Shown here piece by piece: positions 7,740 through 13,844 of a stretch of 32,849 nucleotides of DNA (within the stretch, counting starts at the first letter, position 1; each line of letters opens with the position of its first letter). The DNA is taken from the NCBI GenBank assembly GCA_009995365.1, contig JAACPR010000010.1:1-32849 (forward strand), given 5' to 3'. The notes below the pieces were generated by a model. The model was not told the origin of the DNA. It worked only from the letters and a program-made list of their open reading frames with translations, and did no database searches. A program made the translations under genes and the position numbers. Source of the DNA: Candidatus Parcubacteria bacterium (lineage in GTDB: Bacteria; Patescibacteriota; Minisyncoccia; Phycocordibacterales; JAACPR01).

Positions 7740-8315
7740 TTACCCATAAATTGCAAACCGCCTAGGGATAGGCGGTTTTTTAATAATTTTATTTATCTTC
7801 AATAATAAATCATTTTTAGATTTTTTTGTAGAAAAATTATGATCTGTTGGTAGTATTTCTAAAGGTATTTTTATCGTTAAGTGTTTATTGTATTTTTCTG
7901 CAATTTTGTAACCTGCTTGCTTTGCCCCAAAGATATAAATATTTTTGTCTATTTTAGATATTATTTCTTCGTATTTTTCTAGTTTCTGGTAACTTTTCCT
8001 TTTTGGGAAGATATCTTCTAAATTTCTAGATGGTTCACAAAGTATTAATTTCTCGAAATACGGTTCTAATTTTAGAGAAAAATAACAACCAAGACTGTGA
8101 GATATGCAAATAATCTTTTCGGATTTTATTTTTTTTAATTCTTTCTCTATATTGTTGAGTGTATTTTTAACACCCCACTTTTTATTTTCACTAAAAGTTT
8201 TTAAGGTAATAAAATTAAATTCTTTCTTTAAATTCTTTTTTAAGAAAACAGAAAGATTATTTTTCGTATCGTCTAGATATCCAGTTATATATACAATAGT
8301 TAAATTAGACTTCAT
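7740..8315 (-). CDS. Alpha/beta-hydrolase-fold protein (RBBP9/esterase-like), small
   Basis: 191 residues. The start NLTIVYITGYLDD resembles the first strand and oxyanion loop of alpha/beta hydrolases. CISHSLGCYFSLKL (about residues 71-84) is a nucleophile elbow of the form S-H-S-L-G, with Ser73 as candidate nucleophile. TDHNFS near the C-terminus offers the catalytic His. The acid residue is not certain. Size and motifs resemble the RBBP9/YdeN serine hydrolases; the substrate is unknown. Its last 13 codons (from KKPPIPRR) are encoded by the opposite-strand terminator hairpin, so the natural C-terminus may have been extended by loss of a stop. The sequence is very Lys/Ile/Phe-rich and lower in GC than its neighbours. 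A TATAAT lies 7 nt before the ATG. Confidence 0.65.
   Translation of the reverse strand: MKSNLTIVYITGYLDDTKNNLSVFLKKNLKKEFNFITLKTFSENKKWGVKNTLNNIEKELKKIKSEKIICISHSLGCYFSLKLEPYFEKLILCEPSRNLEDIFPKRKSYQKLEKYEEIISKIDKNIYIFGAKQAGYKIAEKYNKHLTIKIPLEILPTDHNFSTKKSKNDLLLKINKIIKKPPIPRRFAIYG
7755..7781 (+). terminator. Rho-independent terminator after the DUF1653 gene
   Basis: A perfect 10-bp stem (AAACCGCCTA / TAGGCGGTTT), a GGGA loop and a run of T. The convergent gene on the minus strand reads through this hairpin. Confidence 0.85.
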
Positions 8316-8322
8316 ACAAGAA

Positions 8323-8328
8323 ATTATA
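8323..8328 (-). promoter_or_regulatory. -10 element of the hydrolase-like gene
   Basis: TATAAT on the minus strand, 7 nt before the ATG at 8315. It predicts a leaderless message. Confidence 0.55.
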
Positions 8329-8419
8329 ACATGTTACTTTTTTGTGAAAGCACTGGACCTGCCTTTGGGGTATTTTCTGGAGGTGCTGTATTAAGGGGTT
8401 GAGTGTACCAAATTTAGGG

Positions 8420-8449
8420 TTGACATTTCTGATAAAGTATGTGTATAAT
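8420..8449 (+). promoter_or_regulatory. Consensus sigma-70 promoter of the PEP-CTERM gene
   Basis: TTGACA (8420-8425), an 18-nt spacer and TATAAT (8444-8449). It is the only promoter in the window with both hexamers perfect. The expected start is near 8456, giving a leader of about 75 nt. Confidence 0.8.
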
Positions 8450-8456
8450 ATTGGTA

Positions 8457-8506
8457 AGTTGATCTTTTAAATTTGTTCGCAAGGTGCGAGCGAGGATCAC
8501 GCAACT
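8457..8506 (+). promoter_or_regulatory. Structured 5' leader of the PEP-CTERM mRNA
   Basis: An outer stem AGTTGATC (8457-8464) can pair with GAT and CAACT (8495-8497 and 8502-8506) around a small internal loop. An inner hairpin TCGC-AAGGT-GCGA occupies 8477-8489. It may protect the mRNA or regulate it; no known riboswitch is recognised. Confidence 0.4.
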
Positions 8507-8518
8507 ATAACCCTTAAT

Positions 8519-8524
8519 AAAGGA
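8519..8524 (+). promoter_or_regulatory. Shine-Dalgarno of the PEP-CTERM gene
   Basis: AAAGGA about 8 nt before the ATG. It is the only well-placed ribosome binding site I see in the window and fixes the start at 8532. Confidence 0.7.
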
Positions 8525-8531
8525 TAATATT

Positions 8532-9224
8532 ATGAAAAAGCAATTCTTTGCTATTTTAATCAGCGTGTTCCTTGTGAATGCGCTTTTCTCGATTACAGTG
8601 TCGCCAATCATAGAGAACGAAACATCATTCTTTGCAATTCCGGATGGTGAGACGATTGAAACATATCGTCCGTTTCATGGGGAAATTTTCGAAAATGGTA
8701 ACAACGAAGCGCAAAATGTTGCTGTTGGTAGTGGAGATTTCTCGACATACAGCAGTGCATACGACCTCGATCCGAATTGGCTTGTGAATACAAAGTATGA
8801 TTTTACTCTGTCTCACGATTCAGCCGGCAATGTCAACTTCATTGTTCACAATATTGGTATGGCTGAACCTCTCAGTTACCAACCATTGATTGCTACAAAC
8901 CAAATCTTTATCGGCAACGATAATGATTCAGGTATTAGTTTTCATGGAATGGAAATGACTGATATGGTGTTTAGTTCGGGTACGGATGTTCTCGTGTTAC
9001 CTGATTTGGTTACTACAGGGGATACCTTCAAAGGTCTCGTGGTTTCTGATTTCGCAGATACATGGAACCTCTCAGGAATAATAGAGTTCACCACACCAGA
9101 AGGAGGAACACTCGCACATTTTTCGAGTTTCAAGTTCTATGGTGCAGTTCCGGAGCCTTCGGCATATCCACTGTTGCTTGGATTATATGCAATTCTGTTG
9201 GTTATCTCCAGCAGGAAGCGATAA
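8532..9224 (+). CDS. Secreted protein with PEP-CTERM sorting signal
   Basis: 230 residues. Residues 1-20 form a signal peptide (MKKQFFAILISVFLVNALFS). The middle is a beta-rich, Cys-free secreted domain I do not recognise (roughly 25-205). The C-terminus is a textbook PEP-CTERM signal: VPEPSAYPLLLGL (206-218), a hydrophobic helix and a basic SSRKR end. In family knowledge such signals are cut by an exosortase and occur in Gram-negative-type bacteria such as Verrucomicrobiota and Proteobacteria. No exosortase gene is in the window. Unlike the other genes it has a consensus promoter, a 75-nt leader and a good Shine-Dalgarno (AAAGGA, 8 nt before ATG), plus its own terminator. Codon choice looks less AT-biased. 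Transfer or an assembly chimera are both possible. Confidence 0.85.
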   Translation: MKKQFFAILISVFLVNALFSITVSPIIENETSFFAIPDGETIETYRPFHGEIFENGNNEAQNVAVGSGDFSTYSSAYDLDPNWLVNTKYDFTLSHDSAGNVNFIVHNIGMAEPLSYQPLIATNQIFIGNDNDSGISFHGMEMTDMVFSSGTDVLVLPDLVTTGDTFKGLVVSDFADTWNLSGIIEFTTPEGGTLAHFSSFKFYGAVPEPSAYPLLLGLYAILLVISSRKR

Positions 9225-9248
9225 TTCGATTAAGGCACAAATTTCATC

Positions 9249-9278
9249 GCTACCAAATTAGTTTGGTAGCGATTTTTT
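9249..9278 (+). terminator. Rho-independent terminator after the PEP-CTERM gene
   Basis: A perfect stem GCTACCAAA / TTTGGTAGC with a short TTAG loop, then GATTTTTTT. It abuts the stop codon of the convergent prepilin gene. Confidence 0.88.
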
Positions 9279-9853
9279 TAATCATACTGATTAGAACTTT
9301 CATAAATAAAATAGGTTGTTCCTGCAAAATCTGCTGAAAGTTCCTTACTATCACCTCCGCAGTTTTGAGAAGTGCCTTCAAGATACCAATGTAATGTGAA
9401 ATTTGTACAGTTACTATCTGTAGTACAATTATAGATAACCCCTTTCATGTCACCATATGAACTTGCTAATGTTTCTGAATCACTTTTAGGTGTACTATCT
9501 CCACCAAAATGAGAACCTAAATCACCATTGATATCTGTATCACCAGTAACTTCATAAATTCCAAAGCAAAGTTCACTATTCCCGTATCCCAAACAGGCAT
9601 AATTAGTACTATTTATGCTACCACCATCATACCCCCGATCTGGATATTTCCCATCCGAATTATTACTCCTATACAACTCTAGTGCGTTTACATACTGTTG
9701 AACCATTTGAATCTTGGCACTATTCCTCGCCTCTCTCCTCGCGTCCTCTAAACTTACCAAAACAATCGCCGCCAAGAGGCCAATGATGGCAACAACAACC
9801 AAAAGCTCTATTAATGTGAAACCTTTTTCTGTTGTTGTCTTTGCTACTTTCAT
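9278..9853 (-). CDS. Type IV prepilin / pseudopilin-like protein
   Basis: 191 residues. The class III leader MKVAKTTTEKG is followed by FTLIELLVVVAIIGLLAAIV, with prepilin peptidase cleavage expected after Gly11 and the conserved Glu at mature position 5. The hydrophobic helix continues into the amphipathic SLEDARREARNSAKIQMVQQ. The globular domain is Gly/Ser/Asn-rich with several Cys (YACLGYGNSELCFG, YNCTTDSNC, QNCGG) that may form disulfides. It lies 8 nt after a small membrane-protein gene on the same strand, so it is probably co-transcribed. No pilus assembly genes are in the window. Confidence 0.88.
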   Translation of the reverse strand: MKVAKTTTEKGFTLIELLVVVAIIGLLAAIVLVSLEDARREARNSAKIQMVQQYVNALELYRSNNSDGKYPDRGYDGGSINSTNYACLGYGNSELCFGIYEVTGDTDINGDLGSHFGGDSTPKSDSETLASSYGDMKGVIYNCTTDSNCTNFTLHWYLEGTSQNCGGDSKELSADFAGTTYFIYESSNQYD

Positions 9854-9861
9854 TTTAAAAA

Positions 9862-10194
9862 TTATTCAGTATTACTATTATTAGCTCTGATGTTTTGTGG
9901 GGATAGGGGATCTCTGCCTTGGTCGACTAAGTCGAGATATTCTTGCATTTCGTATCTGGTGCCGTCAGGTCCTACAACATAGTCATTGCCGATGCTTCTC
10001 CCGTTCAATAAATACCAAGTCAAAGCAAAGAAAGTAATAATGATTAAAAACAGTAAAATAAAAGCACTAGCTCTGCTGCTAACTATTTTGTATCTAATCA
10101 AGAACTTTACCATTGAAGGGTCGTCCTTTCTCCCATACAGCTTTTTAGCTCTAAGATTAAATTCATTTTCTTCGTCAAATTGTACGCCTTCCAT
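9862..10194 (-). CDS. Small single-pass membrane protein upstream of the prepilin
   Basis: 110 residues. A charged N-terminal part (about 1-38) precedes one transmembrane helix at about residues 43-64 (AFILLFLIIITFFALTWYLL). An outward region of about 45 residues contains VGPDGTRYEMQEYLDLV. No family is recognised. Its stop is 8 nt before the prepilin start, so the pair is probably an operon and the protein could help pilin handling (inference). The TAAAAT -10 element lies 7 nt upstream of the ATG. Confidence 0.65.
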   Translation of the reverse strand: MEGVQFDEENEFNLRAKKLYGRKDDPSMVKFLIRYKIVSSRASAFILLFLIIITFFALTWYLLNGRSIGNDYVVGPDGTRYEMQEYLDLVDQGRDPLSPQNIRANNSNTE

Positions 10195-10201
10195 TAATTA
10201 C

Positions 10202-10207
10202 ATTTTA
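10202..10207 (-). promoter_or_regulatory. -10 element of the small membrane protein / prepilin pair
   Basis: TAAAAT on the minus strand, 7 nt before the ATG at 10194. Confidence 0.45.
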
Positions 10208-10278
10208 ATGTTAAAGCCGTTTTAAAGCAATAAAGTTAAGCAGGGTTTTAATTTTATTAAAAATTCATTTGCAATAAA

Positions 10279-10581
10279 CTAAAACATTGTAAATTTAAAA
10301 TTTTCGTATTTCTTGCTTTTCGTCTTTTTGAGGTTGCGATTTCGAACTCTTTTGACTTTTCGCAAGAAGAGGTTTACGACGATAAAATTGATGCAGACGC
10401 TTGTGATAGATAGTGTGACGATAGCGATTTCCATATAAATCGCCCATATTAAAATAGATTCAACAAATCCGAAAAATAGGGTGAGAATCAGGGGGATTAA
10501 AAATGATATTAGTGATAATAGTGCTCCGAATTTAGGGAATTTTTTGATGAACCAGTCTGTGATTTTTAGGATAATGTGCAT
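10279..10581 (-). CDS. Small two-pass membrane protein of unknown function
   Basis: 100 residues from the ATG at 10581. Two hydrophobic segments (about 18-40 and 43-70) are followed by a strongly basic tail (LRKVKRVRNRNLKKTKSKKYE) that should be cytoplasmic. No family is recognised. A longer reading from a TTG at 10623 is unlikely, because that TTG is part of a TTGACC -35 box paired with TATCTT. It ends in TAG. It lies in a group of small minus-strand membrane-protein genes. Confidence 0.55.
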   Translation of the reverse strand: MHIILKITDWFIKKFPKFGALLSLISFLIPLILTLFFGFVESILIWAIYMEIAIVTLSITSVCINFIVVNLFLRKVKRVRNRNLKKTKSKKYENFKFTMF

Positions 10582-10594
10582 ATTTGGAGTGCAA

Positions 10595-10623
10595 AAGATA
10601 ACAAATATGCTAGTGGTGGTCAA
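10595..10623 (-). promoter_or_regulatory. Promoter of the two-pass membrane protein
   Basis: TTGACC (10623-10618), a 17-nt spacer and TATCTT (10600-10595), then 13 nt to the ATG. This decides the start codon at 10581. Confidence 0.5.
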
Positions 10624-10638
10624 CTGTGGATTACTTTC

Positions 10639-10788
10639 TTAAAAATTCTTGATGTCATCGTGCAACCCGCGCGCGAACTCTACCGCGACTTCCATCAAAA
10701 GCGCTGTGTATTTAAATAACCAAAAGGTCAGCAAGATTATTATTACCGCTGGCCACAAAAGATAATACATTATCGTTCCGATTCCCAT
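10639..10788 (-). CDS. 49-residue single-pass membrane protein (short ORF)
   Basis: The minus-strand ORF encodes 49 residues: an N-terminal MGIGTIMYYLLWPAVIIILL run gives one transmembrane helix (about 5-27), followed by an amphipathic, mixed-charge helix (KYTALLMEVAVEFARGLHDD). TATTAT sits 7 nt before the ATG, the same promoter geometry as its neighbours. Good coding balance and a clean stop make it credible, but there is no homology evidence. Confidence 0.5.
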   Translation of the reverse strand: MGIGTIMYYLLWPAVIIILLTFWLFKYTALLMEVAVEFARGLHDDIKNF

Positions 10789-10795
10789 ACTTTCT

Positions 10796-10801
10796 ATAAT
10801 A
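10796..10801 (-). promoter_or_regulatory. -10 element of the 49-residue membrane protein
   Basis: TATTAT on the minus strand, 7 nt before the ATG at 10788. Confidence 0.4.
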
Positions 10802-10850
10802 CTGAATTAAATTAAAATATTAATAAATTTTTCCTAAAATTTCTTCGAAT

Positions 10851-10870
10851 AAAAATTCTCTGAATTTTTT
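10851..10870 (-). terminator. AT-rich hairpin after the PfkB-family gene
   Basis: AAAAATTC / GAATTTTT with a 3-nt loop lies just past the kinase stop codon on the minus strand. The U-rich arm doubles as the tail. It is a weak but plausible terminator. Confidence 0.4.
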
Positions 10871-10879
10871 TCTATTCTA

Positions 10880-11878
10880 CTAAATTTTTTCCGGTTTGTA
10901 ATCTGCAGGCGCTTCTTCTAGAAACTTTTCAATTTCAGCGAGCGTCAGGTGTCCCGCTTGCGCGCCGATATGTTGCACAACACTCATGGAATTAATCGGC
11001 CCCATCATCAAAGCTTTTTCGATTGAGCGCCCCATAGCAAGAGCCGCGGTGAATGTGGCAGAGAAAGAGTCGCCAGCACCAGTTCTATCAACAGGAGGCG
11101 CAGGATCAGGATACATAGGACCATGCCAAGCAACTTCTCCGTCGTAAACATAAGAACCTCTAGGTCCATCGGTAATCACAACAATGTTCGGCCCAAGATC
11201 GTGCATCTTTTTCATCAAAACTTTGATGTCGTCTTCGGTTGTTTCCAAAATCTTTTGCGCTTCTTCTTTGTTGCAGAAAAATAATTCGGTTAACTCATAT
11301 AGATCGCGCAATTTATCGTAACCTAATTTCATTTGAAAAGTCCCTGGCTGGAAAGCCAACTTTGTCTCGGGATGATCACGCAGAAAATCGGCAATCTCGT
11401 GGTGATGCTCTAGCGAGTTGTGGGCAAGGGAACTGAGATACATCCATTGTGGTCCAACTTTTAAATTAGGAAGTCTGTAGTCGTATTCGACATGATGAAC
11501 TAAAATCGTTCGCTCTTCTTTGTATCGTAAAATGTAGTTGTGATTAGAATCTTTGTCAGGGTGGATAGTAATATGATCGGTGTTAACCCCTTTTTCTTCT
11601 AGCGCTTTCAGAATTGCTTTCCCGTTGTCGTCTCCACCAACATTAGTAACTAGACCAGTTTTTAGCCCAAGCTTGCCAGCAGCGTTAACTGCATTCGGCG
11701 CATTTCCTGTCGCTTTAACATTAACTTCTTTTTTATAAGGAATTTTGTCACCAAAGTGCATACAAAGTTCCTGCTTTTTCTCGGGATTATCATCTTCAAT
11801 CCACGCGTGAATCAATTCAATAAAAGTATCAATCACCACATCTCCATAACCTAAAAATTCTATTTGATCATTTTTCAT
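10880..11878 (-). CDS. PfkB/ribokinase-family sugar kinase
   Basis: 332 residues. The N-terminal YGDVVIDTFIEL replaces the usual GxxxxD start of the family. TGNAPNAVNAAGKLG (57-71) and VTNVGGDDNGK (77-87) form the sugar-binding region. The signature DRTGAGDSFSATF (264-276) carries the catalytic base Asp270 and anion hole. An NKEEA motif (203-207) replaces the NxxE Mg-binding motif. The family phosphorylates sugars, sugar phosphates or nucleosides with ATP; the substrate cannot be read from sequence. It is divergently paired with fructose-bisphosphate aldolase (44 nt apart), so a phosphofructokinase-like role is plausible (inference). Ribokinase or adenosine kinase are alternatives. It ends in TAG. 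Confidence 0.85.
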   Translation of the reverse strand: MKNDQIEFLGYGDVVIDTFIELIHAWIEDDNPEKKQELCMHFGDKIPYKKEVNVKATGNAPNAVNAAGKLGLKTGLVTNVGGDDNGKAILKALEEKGVNTDHITIHPDKDSNHNYILRYKEERTILVHHVEYDYRLPNLKVGPQWMYLSSLAHNSLEHHHEIADFLRDHPETKLAFQPGTFQMKLGYDKLRDLYELTELFFCNKEEAQKILETTEDDIKVLMKKMHDLGPNIVVITDGPRGSYVYDGEVAWHGPMYPDPAPPVDRTGAGDSFSATFTAALAMGRSIEKALMMGPINSMSVVQHIGAQAGHLTLAEIEKFLEEAPADYKPEKI

Positions 11879-11887
11879 AATAAAATT

Positions 11888-11916
11888 ATTTTAACATGGC
11901 GAAAATTTGATACAAT
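11888..11916. promoter_or_regulatory. Divergent promoter region between sugar kinase and aldolase
   Basis: TAAAAT on the minus strand (11893-11888) is 9 nt before the kinase ATG. TACAAT on the plus strand (11911-11916), preceded by TTGA, is 6 nt before the aldolase ATG. The two promoters share 44 bp and could be co-regulated. Confidence 0.5.
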
Positions 11917-11922
11917 TAAAGT

Positions 11923-12960
11923 ATGAACGAAATCAATACAAATCTTTTGGAAGAAACAGTTAAAAAATTATTAGCTAAAGGAAAGGGCATATTAGCAGCT
12001 GATGAGTCGAACGGAACGGCCGATAAAAGACTGCAATCTGTCGATGTCGAAGGCGGTGAAGAAAATCGTCGTCGCTACCGAGAACTCTTTTTGTGTATGG
12101 ACGGTTTAGAGGATTATGTTAGTGGAGTCATTTTGTATGACGAAACTTTTTGGCAAAAAGATTGTTCTGGAGAAAAAACCTTTGTGGAGAAATTAGAAGA
12201 AAAAGGTGTCGTTCCCGGAATCAAAGTCGACCTCGGTGCCAAGGACTTTCCAGGATTTCCAGAAGAAAAATTGACTATCGGGTTAGATGACTTGGCAGAG
12301 CGCGCCGGAAATTATTCAAAACACGGTGGTAGATTTGCTAAATGGCGCGCCGTTATAAAAATTGATGAAGAAAAAGGTTTGCCAACCGAAGAGGCGGTAG
12401 AAGCAAATGCTGACGCACTCGGCAGATACGCCAGAATTGTCCAAGAGGCAGGTTTGGTGCCAATTGTAGAGCCAGAAGTTTTGTTAACTGGCCCTCATTC
12501 TCTTGAAACTTCAGAAAAAGTCACTAAATATGTCGTGAAAAAGGTTTTTGAAAAGCTAAACGAATACCGCGCCTATATCCCGGGGGTTATTTTGAAAACT
12601 TCTATGGTTATTAATGGAAGCGCTAATGTTGACGAAGCTTCTGCCGAAGAGGTGGCCGACGGAACAGTCAGAATGCTACTAGAATCAGTTCCAGAAAATG
12701 TTGGAGGCGTCGTCTTTTTATCAGGAGGACAGACCGCAGTCGAAGCGACAACTCACTTGGATGCAATTGCAGAGCGCGAACCGCTACCTTTTGAAATTGC
12801 TTTTTCATACGCTAGGGCACTTCAACAACCTGCGCTCCGAGTTTGGAAAGGAAAAGATGAGAATACAGACTTAGCCCGCGCCGAATTCAAAAAACGTCTA
12901 GAACTTAATCAGTTAGCAGACGCTGGGGATTACGACATCGCGATGGAATATTTAGAATAG
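11923..12960 (+). CDS. fbaB: Fructose-bisphosphate aldolase, class I
   Basis: 345 residues, close to the length of animal-type class I aldolases. It cleaves fructose 1,6-bisphosphate to dihydroxyacetone phosphate and glyceraldehyde 3-phosphate through a Lys Schiff base. GILAADESNGTADKR (22-36) holds the conserved Asp27. RFAKWRAVIKI (137-147) holds the conserved Lys. PIVEPEVLLTGPHSLE (180-195) carries catalytic Glu residues. GVILKTSMVING (221-232) contains the Schiff-base Lys225. FLSGGQ (265-270) is the phosphate-binding loop. No metal motif of class II is seen. It pairs with the divergent sugar kinase. It ends in TAG. Confidence 0.95.
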   Translation: MNEINTNLLEETVKKLLAKGKGILAADESNGTADKRLQSVDVEGGEENRRRYRELFLCMDGLEDYVSGVILYDETFWQKDCSGEKTFVEKLEEKGVVPGIKVDLGAKDFPGFPEEKLTIGLDDLAERAGNYSKHGGRFAKWRAVIKIDEEKGLPTEEAVEANADALGRYARIVQEAGLVPIVEPEVLLTGPHSLETSEKVTKYVVKKVFEKLNEYRAYIPGVILKTSMVINGSANVDEASAEEVADGTVRMLLESVPENVGGVVFLSGGQTAVEATTHLDAIAEREPLPFEIAFSYARALQQPALRVWKGKDENTDLARAEFKKRLELNQLADAGDYDIAMEYLE

Positions 12961-13016
12961 TATAATAAAAATGTATAAAAGAGGAGAAAAAACTTATAAG
13001 AAATAATTTAAAAAAT

Positions 13017-13427
13017 ATGGAAGAAGATAACAAAAATAATAGCCAAATAAAATTAATAGCTATAGTAGTAATTGTGTTTGCTGTGATTGTAGCTGGGTTT
13101 ATGATTTTTAATAATAGTGGTTCTGATAAAGAGCAAGTTATAGAAGAACCCGTAAATGAACAAGAAATAGTATATGACTATATAAATGTAATCTACACAG
13201 AAAATGGTTTTATTCCACCAATGGTTATAACTAGTGAATCAAAAATTAAGTTCAAAAATAGAACTTCTGAAAATATTGAATTGGAGATAAGAGAAAATGG
13301 TAGTGAATTTAGCGATATAATAAAAGTTAATATAGGCGGAGAAAAAATGCATGAATTTTTCATTGGAGAATATACAGCGACAGTAGTAGACACAGAAGAA
13401 CAAATTGATATTAGGATTAAAAATTAA
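13017..13427 (+). CDS. Membrane-anchored cupredoxin-fold-like protein without copper ligands
   Basis: 136 residues. One N-terminal transmembrane helix (about 13-30) exposes the rest outside the cell. About residues 52-136 follow a cupredoxin-like pattern: VIYTENGFIPPMVITSESKI, a KFKNRTSENIELEI strand, and a late GEYTATVVDTEEQIDIRI. Type 1 copper sites need two His, a Cys and usually a Met. This protein has no Cys and only one His (MHEF), so it should not bind copper in the usual way. The fold assignment is by pattern only. An 11-codon ORF lies upstream at 12971-13006, and the next gene encodes a large Cys-rich surface protein 36 nt downstream. Confidence 0.55.
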   Translation: MEEDNKNNSQIKLIAIVVIVFAVIVAGFMIFNNSGSDKEQVIEEPVNEQEIVYDYINVIYTENGFIPPMVITSESKIKFKNRTSENIELEIRENGSEFSDIIKVNIGGEKMHEFFIGEYTATVVDTEEQIDIRIKN

Positions 13428-13463
13428 AAATCAGGACTTAATACAAGTCTGCTCAAGTAATAT

Positions 13464-13844
13464 ATGAAATTAAAAATCACAAAATATTTTTTATTAGCAA
13501 TAGTTGCTTTCTTTTCCTTTTTTACTTTTGGTTATAATGAAAAAAGTGTAGATGCCCAAACTTGTACTCGTATTACACCTGGAGCTTCACAATGTGTTTC
13601 TGGAAGTTATTGCCAGCAGAATATTTATTTTAATTGTGAAGAGGGAGGCTATGAAATGGAGGGGCCGATTGATACCGATGGAAACATATGTCAGCCACCA
13701 TCTGAACCTGTGGATCCAGCAGAATATAGATGGAATAATCAATGTGAATGTGAGCAGAAACGGACGTCTTTTAGGTGTGATGATACAACGGCATATGGTA
13801 CTTATGAGGAAACAGATTATTGGACTACGGGGGGGTGTAGATAG
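13464..13844 (+). CDS. Cys-rich secreted surface protein, N-terminal part (reading frame broken at a G7 tract)
   Basis: 126 residues before a TAG. Residues 1-32 are a signal peptide (ends VDAQ). The remainder is Cys-rich with many acidic residues (CTRITPGASQCVSGSYC, QCECEQKRTSFRC). The frame runs into TTGG encoded by seven G (13829-13835) and stops 7 nt later. Removing one G joins it in frame to the open frame that continues to 15741, giving about 758 residues. The join keeps the same style of sequence (GG-VDSADCSAVSDPNDC), so I read the two parts as one gene. Either a sequencing error or a real slip in the homopolymer explains the break. Confidence 0.65.
   Translation: MKLKITKYFLLAIVAFFSFFTFGYNEKSVDAQTCTRITPGASQCVSGSYCQQNIYFNCEEGGYEMEGPIDTDGNICQPPSEPVDPAEYRWNNQCECEQKRTSFRCDDTTAYGTYEETDYWTTGGCR
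13829..13835 (+). other. G7 homopolymer at the frame break
   Basis: Seven consecutive G in an AT-rich gene, exactly where the reading frame shifts by one. Six G would restore the full-length protein. It is a candidate phase-variable tract or a sequencing indel. Confidence 0.6.

Noticed and set aside
10582-10623. TTG start for a 114-residue membrane protein
   Set aside because: The TTG belongs to a TTGACC -35 box with a 17-nt spacer to TATCTT; the ATG at 10581 follows it.
13433-13452. GACTT-AATAC-AAGTC hairpin before the Cys-rich surface gene as a terminator
   Set aside because: The stem is short and no T run follows. It could be an attenuator or chance and I cannot support a call.
13552-13836. 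ATG-initiated N-terminal extension of the large Cys-rich protein's second frame
   Set aside because: Its translation here is a shadow of the signal-peptide frame, is unlike the rest of the protein and lacks a secretion signal; the shift at G7 explains the data better.
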